The notes under the pieces are model-generated. The model was not told where the DNA came from and did no database searches. It saw only the letters and a list, made by a program, of their open reading frames with translations. Shown piece by piece: positions 36,360 to 47,319 of a stretch of 64,000 bases of DNA. Positions within the stretch are counted from its first letter, which is position 1. Each line of letters opens with the position of its first letter. Both the position numbers and the translations under genes were made by a program. This stretch comes from Nyssa sinensis (taxonomy: Eukaryota > Streptophyta > Magnoliopsida > Cornales > Nyssaceae): NCBI GenBank assembly GCA_008638375.1, contig CM018048.1, forward strand, positions 54,847,847-54,911,846, given 5' to 3'.

Positions 36360-37885
36360 AGGAGTGCAATTTGGATGGCAAGGCTTGAGTTGAATCATGT
36401 CTAAATTTAATTTAACCTCTAAAACATTTAATAAGAGCCTAACCCAAACCTAATCTTGAACTTGAAAAAATCTAGCTTGACCCGAATTAAAATTCATTAG
36501 TATTGAATTCAACCTAAGCTCGGCCTGAACTTAATTATTAATTTTAATATTTAGATTTTATTCATGAATTCTTTAATAAATTGTCATCTTTTTTTTTTTT
36601 TTTCTATTTTGATTATACACTAAAAACTTCAATAATTTTTCTTAATTTCTCCTTCTAAAAGTAACAAAAAATAGTTAAATAATTCCTTCAACATAATTTA
36701 ATTTTAAAAAAAGTTAAAGATTAATAAGGTTTTGAAATTTTAAAAATGTAAACATTAATTCTTATAAGAAATTTTTATTAATCTAATAGTGAATAATTAA
36801 AGTATAAAAAATATAATATATAAAATATTAAATTCGAGTTGGGCTCGAGTTTTTAAAGTTTTAACCTAAGCCCAACCCTAATTTAAACTAAGCTTGAAAT
36901 CTTTTCTCCAAACCCAATCCAAAATGTAAAGTATGAAGCTTAAGTCTTAAAAAACTTGGGCCGGACTCGGATTAGATTCAGGGTGGTCTACCCAAGTTGC
37001 ACCCAATGTTATTTTGTTCTTGCTGTATTTGCTTGTTTCCACTTCTCAATTTTGCTTCTCACTTCCTTTGCACAACAAAACACGACCAATTAGAGAGGAG
37101 AACTATGATAATAAAAGTGACTTAGCTGAATATAGAACATTTTAGTCTTCATAGCCATGCTTATAAGATGTTCCTTGGGATACAATCGATTTCTTAAGCT
37201 ATAGATGTGACTCTAGAATATAGGGTTTTCATAGGAAAAATGTTTGAATAATGTTGAGATGATGTATATGACATTACAGGGATAAGGCTATGGCAGCATG
37301 GATTTATGAGCATGATGATGCTATATTGAACCATTTTGCAGCACTTTAGCACAGGTTCATATTAGTCTTAAAATAATGCTATTAGAGTATCAACAACCAT
37401 AAGCTGTAATGTTATCCCTTTCAAATAAGAGGCCCTAAGATCACGTTTGATACAGTGAAATGGACATTCTAGAAATGTCCTATCTAAATTTTTCATTTTT
37501 TATTTTTATTTGGTATGATTGAGAATGCATATTTCAAGAAATGAACATTTTATTAATAATCATTCTAAGTATTTTTTTGGTTTAGTTGTATAATTCCTAT
37601 TGTATTTCATGTAATTTTTATTACATTCTCTATTTCATTTCATAATTTTGTACCAAACATGACCTAAAAATTTTATTTGTAAACTTCAAGGGGTGGTAAA
37701 ATATAGTGGTCCAAAAAAATCTTAAAATGGAATGTCCAAGATGATAAGAGAGAATTATAAATCGTGGACAAACTAAATTGCTCTCTAATTATTACTAACA
37801 AGAATTGTCTATGGTGTATAATGAAAATAATGACATGACATTACTAAGAAGGACTGGCCTATAAGGTTCTAGATAAATATGTAAT
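36360..37885. other. AT-rich intergenic DNA
   Basis: The left part holds a repeat with 'cctaacccaaacctaat' and 'gagttgggctcgag' phrases (36400-36990). The rest has no coding frame. Confidence 0.6.
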
Positions 37886-37889
37886 TATC

Positions 37890-38182
37890 CTAATGCACCA
37901 AATTCAAAATGATAAATTGTACATTACCACATCCTATTATATAGTCCAAATATGAGCCCCTTTTCAGAGGTGGTGGCGTCTTGGCACCGTGCAAAGGGTT
38001 TGGGCCAAAAGGAACCTTGCATAAAGACCCAAAATCTGTTGTTATAGATTTTCTTAGATTAAATTGCATTGAAGGGACAAGCCTTGTGACCTTATACTCT
38101 AGTGAATCAAAATGACCTGCAACAAAATAAAAAAAAATAGAAGAGTAATTGCTCCAAGAAAATGCACTTTGAAGAACTTCAT
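37890..38182 (-). pseudogene. Single-CLE precursor gene with frameshift in the signal peptide
   Basis: ATG at 38182 gives MKFFKVHFLGAITLLFFF. Near 38130 the frame is lost in a T-rich run. In the next frame it resumes as GHFDSLEYKVTRLVPSMQ...LRKSITTDFGSL and a CLE motif CKVPFGPNPLHG, then AKTPPPLKRGSY, stopping at 37890. Arg at motif position 1 is replaced by Cys. Only one motif is present, so this may resemble the ancestral single-CLE state or be a contracted array. The leader and promoter match the multi-CLE paralogues. Confidence 0.8.
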
Positions 38183-38250
38183 TGTTTCACACTTCCTCTG
38201 TAAATTGAAAAATAAAATGTTTTTGATGTATTTTCAATCGTAAAACCTCT

Positions 38251-38258
38251 TCTTATAT
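38251..38258 (-). promoter_or_regulatory. Degenerate TATA box of the single-CLE locus
   Basis: TAATATAAGAAGAGGTTTTA on the minus strand, about 70 bp before the ATG at 38182, aligned with the TATA blocks of the other CLE loci. Confidence 0.55.
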
Positions 38259-38393
38259 TACATATGTGGAGTGTTTCTCATTCATTGCAAGATTCTACAA
38301 TTTTCATATTTAATTTGATAATAATTTTGTTGAGCTGGACACTTATACCACATCTTTAGGATACCACTAAAGTGAATTGAGGTTGAGATATTC

Positions 38394-38793
38394 GCACCGT
38401 GACCGCCACTAATAATGGTCTATTAGTAACGCACACTGAGTGCCGCAAATAGTGTACTAGACTATTAGCGGTGCACGCTACTATGCTCCACTAATTGTCC
38501 ATCCACTATTAGCATCGCTTAGCATGCGTAGCTAATAACCCATTTTTAGCGGTGCTCAACGTCCGTGACTAATAATCCATTATAAGCGACACTTCAATAA
38601 ATCTATTTGCAACGCTTTAAAACACCGCTAATATTGTACTATTAGCGGCACACAAGCTCTGAATGCCACTAATAGTATTTGCCACATCATTTTTAGCGTC
38701 ACACACCTGAACGCCGCTAAAACTTATTTGAGGCACTTTTTGGATTATTAGTGACACTTTTGTGTGCTGCTAATTTTAAGATTTCTTGTAGTG
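38394..38793 (-). mobile_element. CACTA-type transposon end
   Basis: The right end read on minus is CACTACAAGAAATC, the usual CACTA terminus (38782-38793 on plus is tttcttgtagtg). Inside are many subterminal variants of 'ttagcggcgc' and 'ccgctaat' in both orientations. No matching left terminus is visible, so it is truncated or internally deleted. It lies about 0.2 kb upstream of the single-CLE pseudogene. Confidence 0.8.
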
Positions 38794-38799
38794 TTGGAT

Positions 38800-39410
38800 A
38801 CCTTTTAGTGATTGGTCTTTCTATATGAATATCTGATTCATACATTTTTGTGCATATATATATATATATGTATCCCTATTGGCCAATTTCAAATAAGGAA
38901 ATGAATAAGAAGTTACTACTTGGAAGTGAAAGTTGTAGAAACAAGGTTAAATAGTATGACCATAGAGGGAAAAAGTATATTTAAAGACTATTTTTCCTTC
39001 AACCTATAAAAGCTAAAGAACCATCAGAATATAAAAAACTTCAAGTGCACTTCTAATTTTAAAAGTTAAATATTTTTTGTTTCCATTTTTATTTTTATTT
39101 ATTGGACAGGGTTATACTTTCATTTCTATAAATCTATTATAGTTTTGTTCACTAGATCATAAAGATAAAGAAAATAAATAAAGATAAATAAAGGTAGAAA
39201 AATTGCAAGTCTACCATTTTTTTCTGAAAGAAACTATAGAGATTTATTAATATGAAGCAAAGCCTAGAAGGACTACAACCAAAGAAAGAGGGGAACAAAC
39301 AAAGAAGAACTAGAACCCTCCCCCAAAGAACCTCCAAATCTAGAATTGGAGAGAATATCCCACAACATAAGAAATAAGAAGAAACAATTACCATGACTTA
39401 TTTAGGTTTT
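38800..39410. other. Intergenic DNA
   Basis: Part of it (38879-39180) is related to the downstream flank of the multi-CLE genes (compare 21525-21780: 'ggtgaaagctgtagaaacaagg'). The segment 39215-39385 interrupts that similarity and may be a small insertion. No gene. Confidence 0.5.
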
Positions 39411-40744
39411 CTAGAAATTTAATAAGCCCATTTTCGGATTTGGTGGTGACACTTAATTGTGCAAAGGGTCAGGGCTAGTAGGAACATTGCGTAAAGACCC
39501 AAAGCCTTTTGTCCCTTCAAGATTTCGACCAATTGAAAATGAGCCCATTTTTGGATTTGGTGGCGGCACTTTATTGTGCAAAGGGTTAGGGCCAGTAGGA
39601 ACATTGCGTAAAGACTCAAAGCCTCTTGTCTCTTCAAGATTTTGACCAATTAAAAATGAGCCCATTTTTGGATTTGGTGGTGGCGCTTTATTGTGCAAAG
39701 GGTTAGGGCCAGTAGGAACATTGCGTAAAGACCCAAAGCCTCTTGTCTCTTCAAGATTTCGACCAATTGAAAATGAGCCCATTTTTGGATTTGGTGGCGG
39801 CGCTTTATTGTGCAAAGGGTTAGGGCCAGTAGGAACAGTGCGTAAAGACCCAAAGCCTCTTGTCTCTTCAAGATTTCGACCAATTGAAAATGAGCCCATT
39901 TTTGGATTTGGTGGCGGCGCTTTATTGTGCAAAGGGTTAGGGCCAGTAGGAACAGTGCGTAAAAACCCAAAGCCTCTTGTCTCTTCAAGATTTCGAGCAA
40001 TTGAAAATGAGCCCTTTTTGGATTTGGTGGCGGTACTTTATTGTGCAAAGGGTTAGGGCCAGTGGGAACATTGCGTAAAGACCCAAAGCCTCTTGTCTCC
40101 TCAAGATTTCGACCATTTAAAAATGAGCCCATTTTTGGATTTGGTGGCGGCACTTTATTGTGCAAAGGGTTAGGGCCAGTAGGAACATTGCGTAAAGACC
40201 CAATACCTCTTGTCTCTTCAAGATTTCGACCAATTGAAAATGAGCCCATTTTTGGATTTGGTGGCGGCACTTTATTGTGCAAAGGGTTAGGGCCAGTAGG
40301 AACATTACGTAAAGACCCAAAACCTCTTGTCTCTTCAAGATTTCGATCATCAATTGAAGATGAGCCCATTTTTAGAGGTGTTGGTGGCACGTCATGTTGC
40401 ATAGGGTTAGGGCCGGTAGGAACCTTGCGTAAAAATCGAAAACCTCTTGTCTCTTCAAGATTTCGACCAATTGAAAATAAGCCCATTTTTGGATTTGGTG
40501 GCGGCACTTTATTGTGCAAAGGATTAGGGCCAGTAGGAACATTACGTAAAGACCCAAAACCTCTTGTCTCTTTAAGATTTCGATCAATTGTAAATGAGTC
40601 CTTTGCCGAATAAGATTCAACTAGATATTGGCTTAAAGGAACAAGCCTCATGACCTTATATTGTAATGCATCATAATGACCTTCAACGAAAGAGAAAAAT
40701 AGGAGAGTGATCGCTCCAAAGAAATAGACTTTGTCAAGCTTCAT
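39411..40744 (-). pseudogene. Multi-CLE-domain precursor with ten A-type motifs, frameshifted
   Basis: Starts MKLDKVYFFGAITLLFFSFV, a signal peptide, then GHYDALQYKVMRLVP. CLE motifs start at residues 67, 106, 146, 185 and 224 (RNVPTGPNPLHN, RKVPTGPNPMQH, then RNVPTGPNPLHN three times), with a 39-residue (117-bp) unit: linker GRNLEETRGFGSL, motif, KVPPPNPKMGSFSI. A 1-bp deletion near 40014 throws out the frame after the fifth motif, and translation runs to 39650 in the wrong frame. Five more motifs lie in the original frame (RTVPTGPNPLHN twice, RNVPTGPNPLHN twice, RNVPTSPDPLHN), followed by a Lys-to-stop change at 39453. The product still has a signal peptide and five intact motifs, so the gene may work. 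The motif is closest to A-type CLE19/CLE21-like peptides. Confidence 0.85.
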
Positions 40745-40813
40745 TGTTTTAAACTTCCTTTATAAATTGAAAAAGGAAATATGTTGATGTATTTTCAATT
40801 TCAAAACTTCTTC

Positions 40814-40820
40814 TTATATA
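40814..40820 (-). promoter_or_regulatory. TATA box of the ten-motif CLE gene
   Basis: GTTATATAAGAAGAAGTTTT on the minus strand, about 70 bp upstream of the ATG at 40744, as in the paralogues. Confidence 0.7.
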
Positions 40821-41500
40821 ACATATGTGTGGGGTTTCTCTTTCATTAAATTTTCTTATAAATTTCATTAATAATTAATGTGATAATAATTTTGTTAGTT
40901 GGACATTTATACCACATCTTTTAATAATTTTAGTTTATATGCATTTATTGATGGGATAATTATGATTATATCCTATTTATAGAGTTTGTGAGAGAGTGGC
41001 CCACTCAAAGTTTTTATCATTATAGGTCCAGATGATGTCTTGTGTTTTTGAGTTGAGATCCATGTGATAATGATTTTGTTAGTTGGACATTTATACCACA
41101 TCTTTTAATAATTTTAATTTATATGCATTTATTGATGCGATAATTATGATTATATCCTATTTATAGAGTTTGTGAGAGAGTGGCCCACTCAAAGTTTTTA
41201 TCATGATGATGTCTTGTGTTTTTGAGTCGAGATCCATTGTTGATTACATGGCACATATGTGTGGGGTTTCTCTTTCATTCAAAATTTTTATAAATTGCAT
41301 TAATAATGTGATAATAATTTTGTTGAGCTAGACATTTATACCACATCTTTTAATAATTTTAATTCATATGCATTTATTGATGGGATAATTATGATTATAT
41401 ACTATTTATAGAGTTTGCGAGAGAGTGACCCACTCAGAGTTTATATCATTATAGGTCTAGATGTTGTCTTGTGTTTTTGAGTTAAAATCCATTGTTGATT
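40820..41500. repeat. Three direct repeats upstream of the ten-motif CLE gene
   Basis: A block running from 'gataataattttgtt' through 'ttataccacatctttt', 'tatgcatttattgatg' and 'gagagtggcccactc' to 'gtcttgtgtttttgag' occurs at about 40880-41055, 41065-41230 and 41306-41490. The third is preceded by another copy of the promoter-adjacent piece 'atgtgtggggtttctctttc' (40825 and 41259). The upstream region has therefore been copied in tandem. Confidence 0.8.
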
Positions 41501-43178
41501 ACATGGCACATATGTATTTTTTTAATTAACTAGTTCACCCATGAAAAAGATAAACTAAGTGTTTTCGTTCATTCCCATTTTTTTCTCTTTTCAAGTTTCG
41601 AACAATGGGCCACCACATCCATTCTCAACCCTAACCAAAATTTCATTCTTTCTCCATGGCCATCAACCTAACCTGAAATAATGTAACCTACAATTTCAAA
41701 AGGTATGTTCTTAACCACTGATCGCAAAAGTAATGCAAGAGATTCCCATGTCCCATTCTTTATAACTTCTATTGGTTGCTTATTATTATTTTTATTTATT
41801 TAAAGATAAATACTAAAAAAGAAAAACTAGTAAATGTTGAAGGATAATCAACAACTTGTGAATTTGTCCGTTCTTATCACCAACCTCCTTTCTATATTGC
41901 TTCCTAAAGCGTTTTTGTTATTCGGACTATCCATTCCCTACTCGTGGAACTTTCAAAAATGTTCAACCTCGACCCAAGTATATAGCATTCATTGACAAAA
42001 GGAGTTTTAGGTTAATTTATATGAGGGAATTGAGGCTGAGGTTGGTTTAATGTGTTATTTTCTTAAGAAAACTACACTTATTCCACAAGGATTTCCTAAG
42101 TAGAAGATTATAGCAAGATCTAGCAAGTGATTACTTTTCATCGTCACTGTCGGTTTATAAACAAAAATATATATTTTTTTAATAAATTACTTTTGGCCCC
42201 TTATTTTTTGCAGTAAGAAAGTCTCTCACATATGTATTTGCTTCTCTTAATCCTAAGATTCACGAAGCCAATAAGGAAATCGTGAAATTACACTATCTTT
42301 CGTTGGACACTGAAATTTTACTATTTCTCTATTCATTGAAATTTCACTATCAACAGATCATATAACACTTGTATGTCATAAAAAAAAGTTTGTTTCTAAA
42401 ATTTTAATTACCTTAATTTTGCTTCTTTAACATTTTGTGGTTGTAAAGAAAATGAGTGAAAAAACATAAAATAATAAAATTTCATAGTTTAATTGGACAG
42501 TGAAATTTCATTCTCACCGTCCAGGCTCAAACAGTAAAATTGCACTATTTGGCAAGCTCAAATAATTACATTCACCGTTTTCAAAAGGGTAATTTCTTTT
42601 CAAATCTCATATGCAATATGGATCTTATTTGACAGATCTCACTTTTTAGAGTCCAACTATATAAATTTGATTAAAAATAGATTTATAAATTGTAAGTTAT
42701 TTAATTTTAAAATTTTAAAATTTTAAAAAATGTTAGAATGCTTTTTCAAGTCTTTTGCATGGTTTGTACATGGCCTGAAAATCTTGTTAAAGTAAGGGTA
42801 TTTTTATCATAAAATAGTGAAAACTTTTGGGGTTAAAAAATTTGGACTTGGACCTAATTCTAATTGTGATTTATTGAAAGAGTGTTGGCCAAAGTCCCTT
42901 TTATTGATTTAGATCTCATTGTCTTATGTTTATTGAAAAAAATGTATAAGTGAAACATTTATATATGCATGTACAATTTTACCAACTTATTTTTTCCACT
43001 ATGTTTTTATCCATAAATACAAGAAAATAACCCTCATGTATTTATGAATATGGGTTCCCTTTACTTATATTTATGAATAAACAAAAAAGGTATGACAAAA
43101 AAAAGTCTGATCCACATATATTTATTGATGTGCATCCCTCTATCTTCTATCTACGGGTAAGAATACAATAAAAAATAA
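41500..43178. other. Intergenic DNA
   Basis: AT-rich, with no supported coding region or named repeat. Part of 42900-43150 resembles the 24650-24930 flank of the CLE copies ('tatatatgcatgtac', 'ttatgaatatgggtt'), so the CLE-associated repeat unit extends here in eroded form. Confidence 0.5.
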
Positions 43179-43343
43179 TAATGTTACACTTCTCAAGTTT
43201 GTATCCTAAGTTTCTAACCCAAATGATGTGTCATAATCATATTAATTACATGATTTAAAATATTAGCAGTAATATAGTGCCACATCAATGCCACATCATT
43301 TAGGATTTAAATTTGGGATTCAAAATTGGGAAATGTAGCATTA
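43179..43343. mobile_element. MITE with 30-bp inverted ends
   Basis: The left end taatgttacacttctcaag and the right end (reverse complement taatgctacatttcccaa) are imperfect inverted repeats of about 30 bp. The 165-bp element has no coding capacity. A relative lies at 13.0-13.4 kb. Confidence 0.7.
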
Positions 43344-43859
43344 CTCATAAGAAAAAGTAGGTTTCTTACCTATAGATACAACCAGGGCCCGTACATATTT
43401 ATTAATGTGAGTTCCACTAGCTTGAGCTTATATTTTCTTATTATAAATATAACCAAGGTCAATATATATTTATTGATCCTACTACTTATTTTTATGTTTT
43501 TTACTCACAAATACATATAAGACCCACATACATATATTTATAAAATGGGTCCTACCATATTATATTTTGTAGTAAATAAATACTGTGATAATGGAAATGA
43601 TATACAAACCTTATAGACATTGTGTTTTGTGACTTTTAATTGATTGGAGAATCGAAAACACAAAAGAGTTTGTATCCAGATCATTCATAAAGTTTCCTAA
43701 TTCAATTAGGATTCTTCCATAACATAGGAAAGTTGGCTTATCTGAGATGAAAAGACCCATATCTCCCATATACACGACTCTATTTTAAGTCACTGCACAC
43801 ACACATAGTATTTAAGATTTTCACCCTTTCCATATCACTTGTATAAAAAACGATTCTCC

Positions 43860-44070
43860 AATAACATATCCTTGTTAAGTTAGGAATTTTTTGGTAGGTA
43901 CTTTAGTTGAGTTACAATTCTTTTAGTAGGCTTTAAGTTGAGTTAGAACTCTTACAATAGGTATCCTAGATTAGTTAGGACTTGTTCAATATGTCTCTAG
44001 ATCAGTTAAGATTGTTTGATAAGTTTTTTAATTTATTTAGGACTCTTTCGATAGGTTTCCTATTTGAATT
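43860..44070. repeat. Degenerate ~40-bp tandem repeat
   Basis: About five units of the form 'gttaggactctt..aataggtttcctaga' with many substitutions. No known function. Confidence 0.55.
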
Positions 44071-44105
44071 TGGGTGCTTTAGTGATGTTTTTTTACATAG
44101 GTATA

Positions 44106-45850
44106 TGTCATGCCCTGAGCTCGAGGAAGTCCGGGGGTAAGGTCCATGCTATAAACTCGAGCCATTTAAAGTGACGGAATGGAGTAAAAAACATAATTAA
44201 GCAATCTAAATCAGTGCAAAAAAGCTATAAGCATGTGAATCGGGTGAATAAGAAACGGTTCAGGAAAGCCAAAACGACAAGAAAATAGAAAAATGAAGCC
44301 CTACTGCCCCTGAGTGCCGATCGGCAGATTGAGAGGGAGGTTTTCCACCTCTCTATGTTGATCGGCCACCTCGGGGTGCCGATCGATCATGGGTGCCAGC
44401 CCTACTCCTGATCTGAAACATGTCCCATATTTTTGTCTCTATTCTTGGTTCAAATTGTTTCCTCATATCTTAAACAGTCTTATTATTTTCATATAAGTTC
44501 ATTTCATCATCCAATGTATGTCATACATCTTAGGTCACATAAGATACATAAAGAGGTATTATGCCACAAATTTAGTTTCTAAGGGTGAAGACCACACTAG
44601 TTAGTTTCACAAATTTTTACATTGCCATCTTCATTCCGTTTCCAAACAAGTTAACTTACAAAGATTATAATTCATTTACAAAAGGCTTAGATAAAAAATA
44701 AGTTCTTCAAGGAGTAAAATATTAACACAAGTGCACAAGTATAAATATGTCCAAAAATATCCTAAAAGTAGTTTTCCTAAAGTAGCTTCATGATGGTCCT
44801 TCAATTGGTAGCAGTCTCATTAACCATTATTGTGTCTAGTAGGGGTTAATATAACAGCCCCGGTAGGAACATCTAAACAGAGGCAAAATCATGCGGTGAG
44901 TTGTGTATACATGTGCATGTGTAGTGACATTCAAGTGATTACCGATATATGCATAGTAAACAATGATAACAAGTATGTCAAGTCTAAAAAGTTTCCATAT
45001 ATTCATAATCCAATTCACCAAATCATTCAACAAAAGAACATCATCAAGTTACATCAATATATAAACAAAGCAAATGGGGTTTTATGCTTCATTTACTTAT
45101 TTCAAATTCTCAAAACTCTCAATCCAAAATCTATCCACTTAGCGGCCCTCGGTAAGCTTGTGTGCTTTATGGGTTAGTAGCCCGATGAAGACAAATGACC
45201 ACTCATACGGGTTTATAGTTCGCAAGCTGATAGGAGACACCATCCTAATCATGCTCAAACCCCGGGTAAAACGCAATCTCACCATGCTCAAAAGTCATAA
45301 ATGATGTGAATAATCTTTAGCCCTAATATCTATTCCTTCCAAGTCCTCAATTCCTACAAATTCAAGGCCATTTTATTAGCATTCATGTCTATAGTTCATA
45401 TATATATATTTCATCAATATCCTCAATTATTTGTGAAACAAGGTTAAAGCATCACTTTTTAACATGAATAATCATAGAGGAATTTCCACAAACACTTAGT
45501 ATGCAAGAAAGAATTTCATACATATTCCATTCAAAACCCACATTGTAAATACTCAATGTAAAGCATTTCGGATCTAATCCGAGAAAAATAAAAATGATAA
45601 GACAAATGAAAATAAGTCAAAACCAAAAACCCATCATTCAAATCCCTAGGAAAGCGTCCTAGAGAGGATTCCAATGCCGAACACCGAACAAAGTCTCACC
45701 ACGACCTCTAAGTCTTCCTCAACACCAATATCATACAAAAGTTCAACTATGACATCAAATATCGACACGTCGAGTACGGTAAAACATTAGCACCCCTTTT
45801 TCGATTCCAAATCTATTCTAATAGGTACTCACTTTGATTACCTTGGTTAG
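44106..45850 (+). mobile_element. Probable Gypsy-type LTR or solo LTR
   Basis: Starts TGTCATGCCCTGAGCTCG, a common beginning of plant Gypsy LTRs. It has a palindrome-rich patch (tgccgatcggca and variants, 44315-44395). A block at 45140-45300 (ggtaagcttgtgtgct, cgggtttatagttcgcaagc) resembles one at 62925-63090. No gag or pol follows in clear form. The right boundary is approximate. Confidence 0.5.
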
Positions 45851-45899
45851 ACTAAGTTCCTTTCATCTTCCAATATCCAATACACCCAACTTGTTTAAC

Positions 45900-46800
45900 T
45901 ATTCTACGCCCATTTTGAGATGCTAAAGGGTTTCAGTTCTTCATTATGGGTACTTGCCACCCCATATCTCTCACACTCGACTCTCTCTCCAAAATGTTCA
46001 ACATCCCTTGGAGGGATTTCCAAGAATTCACCATTAATACTTGGGTCCTTCATGACTATATAACAAATGTGTGGTAATCCCAAGATAACCGAGGTCTTCA
46101 AACCAAAAGCCTCCCAACTCACTTTTGAATCTCGCCTCATACACCATATCATAACCTACAACATCCTTTCACATGCCGATGGATGAGACTTTGTCTCGTA
46201 CATGAATGTGTTCCTGATTTGGTGCGCCATTAACCATAAAAGGTTGACATCTCTTACATCACATAAATGATTGCCTTAAGAAAAAATGGGGGCAACCTCT
46301 CATATGGAAACCACCTCACCACCCTCTTCAAACATCACTAAATTGATCTTGGTGGTAAGACTGATTTCTTCACTCTCATCCACACGGACATCTATTCCAA
46401 AGGAACTCTTAAGTCCATGGATTACAAGTCTACTAACCTAAGGATGGGTCCCTAAATCTGCTCCCACCTCCGAGCAAAATCAAGAGACTCTCTCTTCCAC
46501 TCACCCTACCACACAAAAAACCTCACCTATTCATCTTCCTTCTGTCCCAACTTCAGACTCCTCTTTCATCATAACCTTTCTCCAAGTGATAGACTACAAC
46601 CTCCGAACCCAAATTTGGACCGTTGAATCTAATCTCTCCAAAACCCTATCCTCAATAACCGAGAGGATAGAAGCCATTGAGAATGATGTCCACATTCTCA
46701 AGATCCGCGCTGATTCTCTTTATGAACACAATGAGATAAAGCATGGATAAACCAAGATGGAAGTGCTCGAGGCCAAGGGCACCCTTCAATAGATCCTCAG
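45900..46800. other. Unidentified coding relics
   Basis: A minus-strand open frame of about 80 codons (45904-46152) and a plus-strand open stretch (about 46575-46745) encoding SNLSKTLSSITERIEAIEND, coiled-coil-like. Both look like eroded transposon ORFs, but I recognise no domain. Confidence 0.3.
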
Positions 46801-47319
46801 CACAAGACACAGGCATCCTCCCATATATCCTTGAAGCATTCTTTTAAGATGAAAATAGGAGAGAAGAATAGGAAGAATATGGGAAGAAATAGAAAAAGTA
46901 TAGGATTTTTTTTGTGATTTGATTCAAAATCCTTGTTGTAATTGTCTTCTTTTTTTAAAAAAAAGTACTTATATTCATGCTCACTATTGTAAAAGATCAA
47001 TACATGAATAGAAAATATCTTTTGTTATATCTTTTTATGTGTTATGTGCAATTTATGTGTTTAATGATAATATTCAAATGCACAAACAAATTATAAAAGT
47101 TGATATAATTGTCTAAGCCTAAAATGCAATAATTTCATATTGATAGAGGGAGATAGAAAAATATGCCAAAATTTAGAAGATCTATTTATTTATGACATGA
47201 ATTCAAGTTTACAAATTGATAGGGGGAACATATGTGCATTATTATTATGCTCTATCATTTATATTATTACTTCACTATTTGCAAAGGACATTGTTTTATC
47301 ATCATCAAAAGGGAGAGAT

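Noticed and set aside
40041..40613. Long plus-strand open frame (MCKGLGPVGTLRKDPKPL...) of 190 codons
   Set aside because: It is the antisense of the CLE repeat array; its regularity comes from the 117-bp unit on the other strand. The same holds for 39457-40056.
40820..41500. CRISPR-like direct repeats
   Set aside because: Repeats are long (~180 bp), few and without unique spacers, in a plant nuclear context.
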